Source: Emiliania huxleyi CCMP1516 (lineage: Eukaryota; Haptophyta; Isochrysidales; Noelaerhabdaceae). From it: a DNA stretch of 64,000 nucleotides. Below, piece by piece: positions 22,858-34,000 of this stretch. Position 1 is the stretch's first letter; every line of letters starts with the position of its first letter. The stretch is taken from the NCBI RefSeq assembly GCF_000372725.1, contig NW_005201392.1, forward strand, positions 1,133,568 to 1,197,567, in the 5' to 3' direction. Below the pieces are notes generated by a model that saw nothing but the letters and a program-made list of their open reading frames with translations, was not told where the DNA came from and ran no database searches. Both the position numbers and the translations under genes were made by a program.

Positions 22858-24551
22858 CTACCTCGCCAGCCGCTTCTTTGCATAGTCGTTGACGGAGAAG
22901 CCGATCGCCGACTGCAGCGGCCCCTTGAGCAGCGCGAGCGAGAGGCCCTTGAAGAGCCCGTTCGCGACGCCCTCCGCCGCGTAGATGGAGCGCAGCGCGT
23001 GCGCCACGCCGTGGTACCCGCCGCCGCCCACCCCGACCTGCATCCGCCGCCGCACCACCGTGAGCGGATAGGTGACGGTCTGGGCGATCGCGCCGGCGGC
23101 GCCGCCCGCGAGCAGCCGCTGCGTCCCCGTCAGCGGCGGCAGTGGGTCGTCTGCAGTGCCGCCTGCGGAGGCGCGCAGTCGGGCACGGGCTTGCAAGCCG
23201 GTGTGGGGGAGGGACAAGGCGTGGGCCTCTGAGGTGTAGTGGGCCGAGGAGGAGGAGGGTACGGCCGAGCCTCGAGGCGCAAAACTCGGCTATCTCTCGG
23301 CTGTCTCTCGGCTGTCTCTCGGCTGTCTCTCGGCCTGCTCTGGTGCGGGAGGAGTCCCTCAGGTGGGCCTTGAGCGTCTCAAAGGCGGAGAAAGAGAGCC
23401 CCGAGTACGGCACGATCCCGAGGATGGTTGGGCGGAGGCCGGCGTACAGCCCGCGCGGGCCCTCGCTCCTGCGCCACGAGCACACCAGCGTCAGGGCGAG
23501 GAGTGCGGCCTCGTGCCGTGTAGTCGGAGCCTCGCGTGAGTACAAGGGCCACGAAGGCAAGCCGAGTGCAGCCGAGTCCGAGTCCTCGCGAGCGCGTGTG
23601 AGTACACGGGTGGGTACTAGGGGTGGGCTCCTCCAGAGGTGGCGTACGCCGCTCATGTACCTGGCGGCGGAGTGGGCGGGAGATGGCGGCGGTGAGGCTA
23701 GGCGGAGGGCGGTGGTGAGGGCGAGGGCAGAGGCGAGGGCGAGGTGGAGAGCGGCGGTGACGGCAAGGCAGACGGCGGTGGCGAGGGCGAGGTGGAGGGA
23801 GGGCAACGTTGAGGGCGGTGGTGAGCGCGAGAAGTTGGCGGGCTGGTGTGTGCGGGCGGCGCAGATCTGTGGCGGCGCCGGCGTGAGGCGGCGCTGTCGA
23901 CCTTCCGCGTATGCGTCCTTCGACTGTCCGTGTGCGATCTGCGCCCCGGGGTTGCGCTGTTGTGAGGCGGGCGCTGGCGCACCCGTGGTGGTGCGAGCGA
24001 GAGTCGGCGGCAAGGCGGGCGCGCATCACGTCGAGCGGGTAGGTGAGGAAGGTGGCGGTGGCCCCCGCCGCCGAGCCCGCCACCAGCCGCGACCAGACCG
24101 ACCCTCCGCTCGCGGCGCCAGACGTGACGCCCGACGCCTTGAGAACGGCGTCCTCGTACATGGCGTACGAAGCAAACACTATGGAGGCGTAGGGCACGTC
24201 CCGCGCGACCGCAGCGGAGTTCCCTCGCCAGAGCGCCAGCACTCCGGACTGGAGCACAATGCTGCTCGCCGTCGAGAAGCCGCGCCGCAGAGTAAAGGCA
24301 TGGCGCGGGTCCGTGTTGACTTGGTAGATAATCTTAATGCGGTCGATTGGAGCGGTGAGCAGCTTCGACACGCCGCCAGAGATGGCTCCCGCGGCCAGCA
24401 GCGTCGACGTCTTTGACGGCCCTTCGTCGGGCATCAGCACTGGACCGTGATGGCTGGCGTCAACCCGGTCAGAGACGCGGTGGATAAGCTTCTCGGTCGA
24501 GACGCGTCGCAACTTCTCGCGTCTCTCCTGCTCCACCATCGCGGGGAGCAT
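22858..24551 (-). CDS. Mitochondrial carrier family protein (SLC25)
   Basis: Three exons (24012-24551, 23335-23530, 22858-23162) give 346 aa with all phases consistent. The three Px[DE]xxR-type repeats are visible: TAPIDRIKIIYQ, TYPLDVMRARLA and TYPLTVVRRRMQ (Asp replaced by Thr in the third, so that salt-bridge position is altered). Between them are GVLALWRGNSAAVARDVPYA, EGPRGLYAGLRPTILGIVPY and GVANGLFKGLSLALLKGP. The Y/P pattern is closest to the CoA/adenine-nucleotide-type carriers (SLC25A16/A42 group), but substrate cannot be fixed. Both introns start with GC; the second opens directly with a GCCGAGAGACA tandem repeat. The start is the ATG giving MLPAMVEQERREKLRR. Confidence 0.87.
23278..23334. 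repeat. CCGAGAGACA tandem repeat at an intron start
   Basis: On the minus strand the intron opens GCCGAGAGACAGCCGAGAG and repeats the 11-mer about four times. The same repeat type opens or fills introns of the FolD and QueA genes. Confidence 0.85.
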
Positions 24552-24662
24552 GGCGTGACCTCCTCGCCGCCAATACACAGCTGCCTAGGCTCTGTGCGAT
24601 GTGAGCGGTTTCCGACGTTGGTAAAAAAGAAAAACGCTTCACCCGCTGTCAGTCAACCCGGG

Positions 24663-25754
24663 CTAGGAGCCGTCCGAGTCCGAGTTGTACGCACCCAATA
24701 GGTTGAGCCCGCCCGACGGGGGCGCTGGCTGCACCAGGCCCGAAAAGTTGTAGTCGGGTGCCGCCTCCGTCGGCGGCAACGGCGGGGGAGGGCGCGCCGC
24801 CGCGGGCCTGGAGCGAGAGGCGACGAACTCGAGCGCCGCGGCCTTGCGCTGCAGCAGCTCCTGCGCTCGAGCCACGGCGCGCGCGGTGCCGGAGAGGGTC
24901 GCGACGCCGCCCTGCAGCAGCACCTGCGCGCCCGAGTCGGCCTGCAGCTGGGAGACGCCGGCGCGGCGCTTCGCCGTGAGGGACGCCGTGAGGGCGGGCG
25001 AGAGGGGCACGGTCGCCGAGACGGCGGTCGCGGCAGTCGGCCTCTCCCAGCTCGAGGTTTGCGTCGGCGAGTGGAAGTAGTACGCGTACCCCTCGGGAGA
25101 TGTGCCCTCCACCCACCCCTCTGGCAGCGGCGGTGGCGCGGCCTCGTCGTGCGCCGCTGGGTCGGGGCCGTCAGCGTAGTAGCCGACCCCTTGCTCGCCC
25201 GCCTTGAAGACGTAGCCAGGCCGTGCGCCCGCAAACGTTGCCGCCGCCTCGAACCGCGGAGCGCCGAAAGGCGGAAGGCGGAAGGCGGCGGCGCCGTTTG
25301 CGCTCCCTGCGCCGCTCGTCGCCGCCGCCGCGGCGGCGGCCTCCCTCGCGAAGCGCGCGGTCGCCGCCGCGAGCCGATCCGAGTGAATCCGTGCATACGT
25401 GCGCGCGGCGTCGTCGACGTGGACAGAGATCACGCCGAGGTCGAGGAGCTCCTCCGGAACGAGGTGGTGCTTCCCGAGGTCGCCCGGCCAGCCAGTCACT
25501 GTCGAGCGGCCCGGCGGCTCCTTGAAGACCTGGCCTCCGGTCCGAAGCTTCTCCGACAGGAAGCGGAGCGCACCGCGCCGCCACACTGTGTGCAGACGGT
25601 GCTGCTCCCGCTGGCCGTAGCCTTCGCCGCCGCCCTCGACGAGGTCGGCGCGGTCGTGATCGTTGCCGTAAAGGAGCTTCCGCTTCTTGGAGAAGACGTG
25701 CGCCGAGTCCGAGCCCTGGCGCTTGTCCCATGGGCCGGGCTCGAAGAGGCTCAT
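24663..25754 (-). CDS. WW-domain protein with KH-like segment
   Basis: A single-exon frame of 363 aa starting MSLFEPGPWDKRQGSDSAHV then FSKKRKLLYGNDHDRADL. A WW domain is clear at about residues 213-242 (PLPEGWVEGTSPEGYAYYFH, then TQTSSWERP). It is followed by an Ala-rich segment with alternating hydrophobics (SGAQVLLQGGVATLSGTARA) that could be KH-like, and an acidic end AYNSDSDGS. Such architecture suggests a pre-mRNA-processing or other nuclear adaptor, which is inference. It lies 111 bp from the carrier start on the same strand. A degenerate copy of its 5' coding region sits in the intron at 32669-32835. Confidence 0.72.
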   Translation of the reverse strand: MSLFEPGPWDKRQGSDSAHVFSKKRKLLYGNDHDRADLVEGGGEGYGQREQHRLHTVWRRGALRFLSEKLRTGGQVFKEPPGRSTVTGWPGDLGKHHLVPEELLDLGVISVHVDDAARTYARIHSDRLAAATARFAREAAAAAAATSGAGSANGAAAFRLPPFGAPRFEAAATFAGARPGYVFKAGEQGVGYYADGPDPAAHDEAAPPPLPEGWVEGTSPEGYAYYFHSPTQTSSWERPTAATAVSATVPLSPALTASLTAKRRAGVSQLQADSGAQVLLQGGVATLSGTARAVARAQELLQRKAAALEFVASRSRPAAARPPPPLPPTEAAPDYNFSGLVQPAPPSGGLNLLGAYNSDSDGS

Positions 25755-25842
25755 GAAAGCGACTCTGAAAGCACCTCGGCGTGCGCGATCGCGCTTACTT
25801 CCTCCACACCCCAGTCAGTGCCCAAATCCACACTTTTCAATG

Positions 25843-25884
25843 TACTTTTAGCTTACTGGGAGAAAAGGGAGAGGGGGTTGTGTT
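25843..25884 (+). repeat. 42-bp interspersed repeat, second copy
   Basis: GTACTTTTAGCTTACTGGGA plus GAAAAGGGAGAGGGGGTTGT matches 8676-8716 with a single substitution. The first copy is embedded in a GT microsatellite. Confidence 0.8.
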
Positions 25885-26048
25885 CTCTAGGCCCCTAAGG
25901 GCCCTACGCGCGGCGTGAGAGCTCGGAAGCGAGCTTTGCAGGGCGATCGCGAGGATGGCGCGGTCGGTTCACCCCCTTCACCGAAGCGATGGAGATGCGT
26001 TCCGCGTGGTGTGACACAAATGAGAGGCGGGAGTGGGGAGGGTACGCG

Positions 26049-26181
26049 CGTCTGAACCACAGCGTGTCCCGGTCCATAGTTTCTCTTCTTATCCGTTACC
26101 ATGTAGAGCAAGGCCGAGGGCGGGCCCTTTCGGGCTCGGGCCGCCCTCTCGCCCGCACCTCTGGCTCTGCGGGGCTTGCAC
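26049..26181 (+). repeat. Interspersed repeat family C, copy 1
   Basis: About 130 bp beginning CGTCTGAACCACAGCGTGTC; the second copy is at 28984-29110. Both contain an internal hairpin GAGGGCGGGCCC / GGGC..CCGCCCTC with a TTTC loop. Copy 1 carries an extra GCTCTG. It could be a SINE-like or structured-RNA-derived repeat. Confidence 0.8.
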
Positions 26182-26856
26182 GTGGCAGCGGCGGCTCAAG
26201 ATCCCAGCGATCTCGAGTTCTTCACGCTATCCACTGCGCCGCGGCTTCGCCGCGCCCATCCAAGCCCAGGGCTTGGTTTGCTGATACCCGCATCTCGCTC
26301 TGCGCATCTCTGAGGCTACCCGCGCGCTGACTGCTACGCGCGCGGCGAGAGGCGCACCCCATCGGGGACAGGATTGAGGCCCCTGTACAAGCTCGGCAAC
26401 GCCGCCGTCGTTGCCCTCCCGAGCCCTCAACACGATGCCGCACATTGCGCAAGCCGTTCTGCGCACATGCGGCTCCGGCTCAGTCAGGTCAGGAGGGCCC
26501 AGCCACTCGAGGGTCCTGTGTAAACGGGCATCCCCGAGTGTCTTCAAACCAAAAAGGGTGTGAATAGAGCTGTCTTGATGGTGCTGAGGACGAAGACACC
26601 TCAAACTTTGTTGAAGCCGAGAGTTATAGTTTTCATTAGCTCTGGCGAGGTACTTCCAGCCTGCTGTGGGAACAGCTGGACGCAGTCTCGCCGAGGCTCG
26701 CCCCAGCAGGCGTGACCTGCCTCAGCAGTGCCAGGTCGGCCAGACTCAGCGCTCGATTGAGCCTCCGAGGCCCGGCATCTGGCCAGTGGGTGCACTGGAC
26801 AGACTCGTGGAGGTGGTGGCAAAAAGTCCGACGCGACGCGTCCACCCGACTGCGCG

Positions 26857-26897
26857 GCTTGACGGCTGTCGTGCTGCGGGCACGACAGCCGTCAAGC
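26857..26897. repeat. Perfect 18-bp inverted repeat, 5-nt loop
   Basis: GCTTGACGGCTGTCGTGC, loop TGCGG, then its exact complement. Weaker complementarity continues outward for roughly another 40 bases on each side. Confidence 0.9.
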
Positions 26898-27907
26898 TCT
26901 TGCCGCCGTACCGGTCGGCTGGAGACGCGCGCGCGCGACTCCCAGGGCAGTCTTTGGCATGGCCTCGCCTGCCTGCGCACCCGTGCGTGGCATGTCGCGC
27001 GCAAACATGGTCCTGCGCGTTGGCGCTGCCCACCATTGCGCCATTGCGCGCATGTGGACACGACCGTCGGTGACCACAGCAGCGTGTGCGTCTTGTGCTG
27101 TCCATGTCTTTTAGCTGTAAAACTCGCCCGGCGAATACCGACAGCGAGAGAGGGATCGCACGCGCGCGGCGCGCCAGCAGCAGCCCCGGGGGGCGCGCGC
27201 GCTCTCTCTGCCTCTGCGCAGAGCTCTGGGCAAGTGCGTGTGTGGCGCGCAGAGCGCGCGTCCGTTGCACGGTCCGACTAGGGCACCAATCGGCGCCGAA
27301 CGCGCGCGCCAGAGCGGGCTGGGGTCGCTCGGTACATGCCCTGGCGCGCGCCAGGACGGCTGCCGAGGGCCTGCGGCAGGGGGCGAGGGTGAGCTTCAAG
27401 GACCAGAAAGGACCTCACCGCCTGGGGGGATCTGCTCTGGGGTGACAGGGGATGGTTGGGTATGCGTGGCTACGTGTGCTATTGTGTGCTACTGGAGATC
27501 TGGGACCCTTCTCGGGCCCTCTCGAGCTCTGGCGCAGCGCCGCGCTGCAGGCTGTGCGAGTGGTGTGACGGCGCGCCTCTCGGTGGTTGGGCGTAGGTCG
27601 TGCCGTTGGAGGCCCGGAGCCGCGGCGGCGAGTCGCGCATATTCGTCGCCGGCGCGCGCGCCGGCTGTGAACAAACGTAGTCGAGAGGGGGACGCACGCA
27701 CGCGCCCCTTGAACGAGGCTCGGCCGTCCCACAGACTTGACGAGGCGAGACTCGCCTCTCGGGTTGACTCGGCCAGACAAAAACCCCGAGAGGCGTGGGA
27801 GTACCTCGCCAGCATTAGCTGTGAATGGTTTATGCGCCCGCCGCAGACCGCCCTATTCCACTGGGACGCGCCACGGGCCACGAGAGCCCTGGTAGAGCCC
27901 AGCTGGC

Positions 27908-28500
27908 ATGTTCTATCGCCCGGGTGTCGGGCTGTCTGCATACAGACGTCTCGTCGCCGTGGCCGACGCGTGGTCCGACGTGTGGAGGAGTTTGACCTCA
28001 GCCAGGCCGTCGGTGTCGGCGGGCTGACGGCGGCCGCCGGAATCGCGATTCGCTCTGCCAGCTGCCAGCAGCCTCGCGTCGCCGCTCTCGTTGGCGCAGC
28101 AGCAGCGATTGGCCTTTGCGCCGTCGCTCGACGGCGTCACCGCCCATCCGACCTGCGCAGCTCCTGCAGCTCCTACAGCTCCTGCTGTCAGTTTTCCGCT
28201 CTCACGCAACTCACTCGCCGCGCGCGGATTGTGCGCCGCGCCAAGAAGGACACATGCTCATGCAAACAGTGCGAGAACTTGGTTGCGCCGCTTAGTGGCG
28301 GCGCTGCTTTAGAGGAAGCGGCAGCGTGGGAAGCAAAGCAGATGGAGGCGGCGCGGCATGCCAAGGAGCCGCTGCTGGCGGAGGTTGAGCGGCTAAGTGC
28401 AGCAAGGGCCAAGGGCAAGAAGGGCAAGAAGAAGAAGAAGAATGTGGGCGTGGGCGATGCGGGCGCCGCTAGGCTCAACGAGGAGGTGCTGTGCAGTTAG
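27908..28500 (+). CDS. Hypothetical protein with Lys-rich C terminus
   Basis: A possible start MFYRPGVGLSAYRRLVAVAD then AWSDVW; the frame later continues in another phase as VGVGGLTAAAGIAIRS and ALVGAAAAIGLCAVA. The last and best-supported part is CSCKQCENLVAPLSGGAAL, EAKQMEAARHAKEPLLAEVE, then AKGKKGKKKKKN and a stop at 28500. Splice sites were not resolved and no family is recognised. The CxCxxC could bind metal. Confidence 0.33.
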
Positions 28501-28983
28501 AGAGCTCGTAGTGAGCTCGATTTTGTGATGATAATTTGATGAGAAATATCTCAATTTTGAGCAAAAAACGGCCAAAAAATCGGCGCCTGCGGCGGGCCAG
28601 CCTCCGGCGGCGCCTGCGGCGGGCCACTGGGGCTGCCGCCCCAGACCCCGTTTACACATGAGCTATGCCCCACGACCTGAGCCGGAGCCTGCCGCAGGGA
28701 GGAGTTTTCACTCTTCCGTCTGAGTTTCTCCTTCCTGCAGGGCGAGAGACATCAGCCTCTCTACTTCCAGGGGAACATCTATGCCACACGCTATCCCTGG
28801 GACGGTCCACAACCCACACTCTCGCTGCAGTCGATCCAGCCCTCGCACTCCCCACTGGAGATCTAGCCGAGGCCCCCAGGCTGGGACAGGATTGGAGCCC
28901 CTGTGCTGCGTCTGTGGTGATATGTGGGGGACACTTTCTCCTCCCTATTCATGTGAGTCACTCGACTGCGTCGAGGGGGGGGA

Positions 28984-29110
28984 CGTCTGAACCACAGCGT
29001 GTCCCGGTCCATAGTTTCTCTTCTTATCCGTTACCATGTAGAGCAAGGCCGAGGGCGGGCCCTTTCGGGCTCGGGCCGCCCTCTCGCCCGCACCTCTGCG
29101 GGGCTTGCAC
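28984..29110 (+). repeat. Interspersed repeat family C, copy 2
   Basis: Near-identical to 26049-26181 through the hairpin and the following CGGGGCTTGCAC. Confidence 0.8.
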
Positions 29111-29481
29111 GACGGCGGTGCGGTCAACGCCCGAGCGTTGAGCCTTGCGCGCAAGGCGGTTGATTTTTGTTTGTTTGCAAGGCGGGCGCGCTCTTCGGTG
29201 TTGCCGAAGGCGAACTTGTCTCCAACGGAGCCGGGGTTGCCTCCGGTGGCGGTGCGGCCGACCCCAAACGGGCAAGCCACCCCGGAGGGGGGTCCAAAGT
29301 TTGGGCTCAGGACATTGCTAGTCGGCTCCGCGACGCAGGACGGCGAGCCGCTGGGGCTTTTTCCTTCCCAGCAGCTCGTGGTGGCAGTAAACTGAAAAAG
29401 AATTCTTGCCCACCTTCATACCACCCAAGACAGCTTGGAGAGCTCCCGGTGACGCAACATTTCGTAACGATCGTCGCTATT

Positions 29482-29559
29482 GGCCATCTGCCTCCTGCAG
29501 CCTCTGTTGGGGCGGAATGCGCGGGGTTTTCGGCGCGATGCCTCCGGCTAGTACACGGT
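29482..29559 (+). repeat. Interspersed repeat family E, copy 1
   Basis: The segment around GGGGCGGAATGCGCGGGGTT plus TTCGGCGCGATGCC matches 58638-58712 in inverted orientation over about 75 bp. Confidence 0.75.
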
Positions 29560-30810
29560 ACTGCTCTGCCGCAAACTCTCCTGCGCTCGCGTGACGTGTG
29601 GGGCGCACGCACTGCGCTCGAAAGTTGCGATTTGGCAATAGGCGCTCGAGCCGGCGCGCAGTGGAGGGGGCGCCGCGCAGGGGGATCGGGGGGGGGTGCG
29701 AGAGGGGGCGTGGGTCGGGCGCGCACCGGCCGGCTCCGGGAGCGGCCGTCACGTCGAAGAGGGGACCTGGTGCTGCTCGAATGACGACGCATGCCGCTCT
29801 GCTGCGCCGCCGATAGCCCCTCTTCCGAGCCGGCGCGTGGCGGCGAGCCGCGGCCAGTATCGCTGGTGCGGTGGAGGCGGCAGCTTGCATCGGCCGGCAG
29901 CGGGTGCGGCCATCACGTCGATGAGGGGGGGTTGTCGGCGACTCGTGTGGCTCGAGGCCTACGCTGCGCCGCCCAAGCCCTACTGCCGATCCAGCGCCTG
30001 GCGTTTGGGGCGAGCCGCGGTCGTCGTCGCTGATGGTATATGGCGGCGGCGGCGGCGGCTCGCCCTTCCCTCCGGCCGCAATTCCGATCCCGCCGCGCTC
30101 GCGGGAGGTGGCGCGCCCACCGCAACACGGCCGTGGCTGCGCATACGTGGCTGGGTCCACAGCGATTGTAGGAAATTTGGGGGACCACTTGACGGTCGCG
30201 GCCTTCCGACTCGCGCCTCCGCCTCACTGGCACTATTGTAGCCCTGGCCGGTGCGCGTGCTCAGTTGAAGTTCCGGAGTAAAAATTCGAACGCGTTCTCT
30301 CACGGTGACCAAAAAAGTCCACCTCAGAGGCACCTCTGGAGGCAGGCCGCCGCACGCCGGCGACACAGCTCCAGCTGTCGAACTGACCCGCAGCTCCTCT
30401 CAGAGCGGGAACTGTGACGAAAGTTGACTGAGGCGGTTGTCAGGAACCATCATACGGATCACATGGTGGCTCTCTCATGACGGGAGACCGCCCGACCACT
30501 CCTGGGTGGCACTGCCACCGGTGTCGCTCGACGTCCTGTCGACAGCGTGCCGACAGCGACACAGACCATGTGGGACGCGTCGAGTATCGACCTCTACTGC
30601 TTACCCAGTCTTCGAGTGTATCCTGCCTGTGGTCCCACACCCACTGGTGTCCATCTCAGAGACCGCAGGAGGTCATGAGGGTCGATGGGAGTGCCAACCC
30701 CACAATGCCTAAAGACCCAGCCCAGTACACCTTACGCCCTTTCTCCTCAACGGCTATCCGTGCTTGCTGTGCCCCTGCGTGGTGTGTTTCAAGTTCTTAC
30801 AACCCAAGGT

Positions 30811-30904
30811 GATAGAGGGCAAAAAGATCGATTGCGCTCTTGCCGATCCGCACCTACCTAGGCTCTTGGGTGGCGCGCCCCAGCTCTTCACAACGAACCT
30901 GGTT
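30811..30904 (+). repeat. Interspersed repeat family D, copy 1 (upstream of NMT1-FolD)
   Basis: 94 bp from GATAGAGGGCAAAAAGATCG to CGAACCTGG, identical to 43550-43643 except for one base (C to A). This copy ends about 100 bp before the ATG at 31007; the other ends 17 bp before the ATG at 43661. Confidence 0.9.
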
Positions 30905-31006
30905 GTCGGACGAGGTGCTCTCACCTGCTCACACAACCCTGCTCCCTCTTCCGGCTGTCGTGGCACCAGCCGTGCACTTCTGCAAAATCAAAACACACAC
31001 CGTGCA

Positions 31007-34000
31007 ATGCGCAAAGTACTCTTCCAGCCGGACTACTTCATGAGCCCGCAGTTCGCGGGCCTCGCCGTGGCGCTTCGCACCGGGAGGTGCGTCTCGGCCT
31101 CAACCACTCCTCCACCTCTGTCTCCCACCCGTCGCCGCGACCTCCGGCAGGTACGCTCGCCGCGGCATCGAGCTGGACATCCTCCCTCTGGGCGGCGCCG
31201 GCGAGCGTGCCGAGGAGGTCTCAATCGTGGCGCGTGCCAAGGCTGACTCTCCCCTGCTCGTCGGCTCGACCGAGCAGTACATCCTGACCCAGGCCCTCCG
31301 CGACGGCACGCCCGGCGAGAGCGGGGTCCGCGCGGTCGCCGCCATGTTCGGCCGCTCGCCGCTAGCCCTGGCGGCGCTGCCCGGCCGCGAGCTGACAGGG
31401 CTCACGCAGGCCGCAGCCGAAGAGCTGCGCGTCGGCGTGCACGAGGACACGGTGGGCCTGGTCTCGCGGCTGCTGCCCTCCGCGGTGGTCGTGCCGGTCG
31501 GGCGGGACGACAAGATGGAGCTCCTCCGCAGCGGTCAGATCGACGCGGCACAGGCGCGGCGTGTCTTCAGTCGAGACGGAGCCGGGCGCGCGTATCTCGC
31601 GCCAATCTCGCGCATGCGCCTCGCAGGTGTACGACGTGACCGAGACGCTGAAGATGGAGGCGGACCTGGGGGCCGCGCCCGCCCTCCTCCCACTCGAGGG
31701 CCTCGGAGGCGCGCGGCTCGGTTACGCGCAAGTCCTCTTTGCGGCGCACGCGCAGCTGCGTGAGCAGGACCAAGTCGCAACGCTGCAGGCGGTCCTCGCC
31801 CCCTCCCCCTCCCCCTCCCCCTCCCCCTCCCCGACGCGTCCCACCCGCCTCCAACGCCAGGACTTCCTCGCTGCAACCTTCGACGGGTGGGCGGCCGCGA
31901 AGAGCGACCCGCGCGCCGCCGCCGATGCGGTGATGGCCTTGATGGCAAACCAGCCCGCGCCTTCGGACCACTGGGACCACTCCCTCCCCTTCCACCAAGC
32001 GTCGGTGCGGCCGCTCGGACGGGGCAGCCGCCGAGGGTGCTCGCTCGACCCTGCCCCAAAGACGCGCCTCCTCCTCCTCCCTCCAAGGTCGAGCGCTGCT
32101 GGGACTATGTCCGGCGGGCGCGATGCGCCGGCAAGCTGGGCGCGATCGACGGGCGGCGCTGGGCCGAGGCGACGGAGTGGCTCGGCGGCAGCGGCGGCGT
32201 GCAGTCGCTGGATCCCGCCGTGTGGACGTCGGACCCGCTGCTAGGGGACGGAGACTCGCTGGCCGCCTCCATCCTCGACAAGGCGCGAGGAGGGGGGGGG
32301 GGGGGGGCCTTTCTTTTTTCTTCTCCATTTTTCCTTCCCTCTTCCCTCTTCCCTTTCCTTTCTTTCCTCTTGTTTCCCCCGCTCCTTTCTCCCTTTGTTT
32401 TTTTCACTTGCCTTCCCCTTCTTCCCCCCTCCGTTCTCTCTTTTTTTTTTCTCTCCCTTCTTTTTTTTCCTCCTCTTTCCCCCCGCTTTTTTTTTGCTCC
32501 TTTTTTTTTTTTCTCTTCTTCCTTTTCCTTTCTCTCCGTCCAATGCACCGGTTAGCAGTTTTTTTTTCNNNNNNNNNNNNNNNNNNNNNNNNNNNNNNNN
32601 NNNNNNNNNNNNNNNNNNNNNNNNNNNNNNNNNNNNNNNNNNNNNNNNNNNNNNNNNNNNNNNNNNNNCATGGGAAAAGCTCCAGGGGCTTGGACTAAGC
32701 CCACCTCTTCTCCAAGAAGCGGAAGAGTGCTTTGAGGCAACGATCACGACCGCGCCGACCTTCTCCACTCCGGCGGCGAAGGCTACGGCCCCCGGGAGCA
32801 CCACCATATGCTCACAGTGTCGCGCGGGGTGGAGGGGGCGCGTGGCTGGGAGGGTCCACCCGCCACCGCCACACCCCGCCACCCCGCCAGCCTCTGCTCA
32901 CCCCTCCCCGGCCCCTCCTTGCGCACTGCGCTCAGGTGGCTGCAAAGGCAGCCGCCGTCCGCAGCGAGCGAGGCCAGCCCCCTCGCCTCGGCCTCGTCAC
33001 TGTCGGCGAGCCTTCCTAGACACGTCCCAGACCCTACCTCGCCTCGGCCTCGTCACTGGCGGAGAAGGGGGGGGGGGGTCGCAAGGAACCAACTCGGAAC
33101 CTTCCTGGAGCTGCCCCTGCAGGAGAGCTTGCCGAGGGGCACACCAGCGCTGGCGCTTCCTCGCGCGAGGCCATCGCACCGGCGAGATATAGCCGAGATA
33201 TAGCCGAGATATAGCCGAGATATAGCCACCGTTCCGCACATCCACGACGCGTTCCCGCCCGCCGCCAGGCGGGCTATATCTCGGCTATATCTCGGCCATA
33301 TCTCGGCTACATCTCGGCTACATCTCGGCTACATCTCGGCGAGATCTCCCCGCCTGGCGGCAGGCGGGCCAGAGCTGGTTCAACAAGGCGGGCCTTCTCG
33401 CTAGTGGAGCAGCTGACTGGCTCACTCTCGCTCACTCGCCGCGGAGCGTCGCAACACAGGCGGCGGCCGGAGAGAAGCACGGCGTCCTCGTCGAGGAGCT
33501 CGACTTGCCGTACTCCACCGCCACGCCCGACCTCCTCGCCGCCCTCGCCGCCCTTTCCCGCCGCTGCGACGGCGAGCCCTTCCGATGCGAAGACTCGCCT
33601 CCGCCGGGGCCTCCTCCAAGCCCCCCCCCCCCCCGCGCAGGCATCCAGCTGATGTGGCCTCTCCCCGCCCACGTCGACGCCGTCGCTGCCTACGGGGCGG
33701 TGCCGCCCCACCTGGACGTCGACGGCGAGACCTAGCCGCGACCTAGCCTCGCCCAGACCTTAGCCTCGCCCAGACCTTAGCCTCGCCCAGACCTAGCGCC
33801 CACGCCTGGCGCCTCCCCCCCCCTGACCCCCACCCCCACCCTGACCCCGCCCCCCCAACCCTGACCCCCCCACCCCACCCCACCCTGACCCCGCCCTCCA
33901 GGCGCGCACTTCGTCTCGCGCTCCGAGTACAGCGGCTCAGATCTCCCCAGATCTCCCCATACCTCCCCACATCTCGCGCTCCGAGTAAGCGAACCGCTCC

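Larger units (their letters stand above)
25755..27907. other. Gene-poor region with repeats and a long hairpin
   Basis: Contains the 42-bp repeat copy at 25843-25884, repeat family C copy 1 (26049-26181) and a perfect 18-bp hairpin (26857-26897) with degenerate longer arms. Open frames on both strands through 26.6-27.4 kb show no domain and mirror one another, as expected for inverted-repeat DNA. Confidence 0.5.
28501..31006. other. Gene-poor region with several interspersed repeats
   Basis: Holds repeat family C copy 2 (28984-29110), an inverted match to 58.6 kb (29482-29559) and the 94-bp family D copy just upstream of the NMT1-FolD gene (30811-30904). A short GC-rich duplication (GGCGCCTGCGGCGGGCCA) occurs twice at 28581-28628. 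No coding frame shows a domain. Confidence 0.5.

Noticed and set aside
23142-24416. 424-codon plus-strand open frame opposite the carrier gene
   Set aside because: Antisense shadow of a gene with firm family motifs on the minus strand; its composition is Arg-rich and domain-free.
26049-26181. Repeat family C as a spliceosomal snRNA gene
   Set aside because: A short U-rich block resembles part of U2 or U5, but the diagnostic branch-site-pairing, Sm-site and loop sequences do not line up.
30400-31007. TPP riboswitch upstream of the NMT1-FolD gene
   Set aside because: Looked for because algal thiamine genes often carry one; the conserved CTGAGA and ACCTGATC..GGATAATGCC boxes were not found here.
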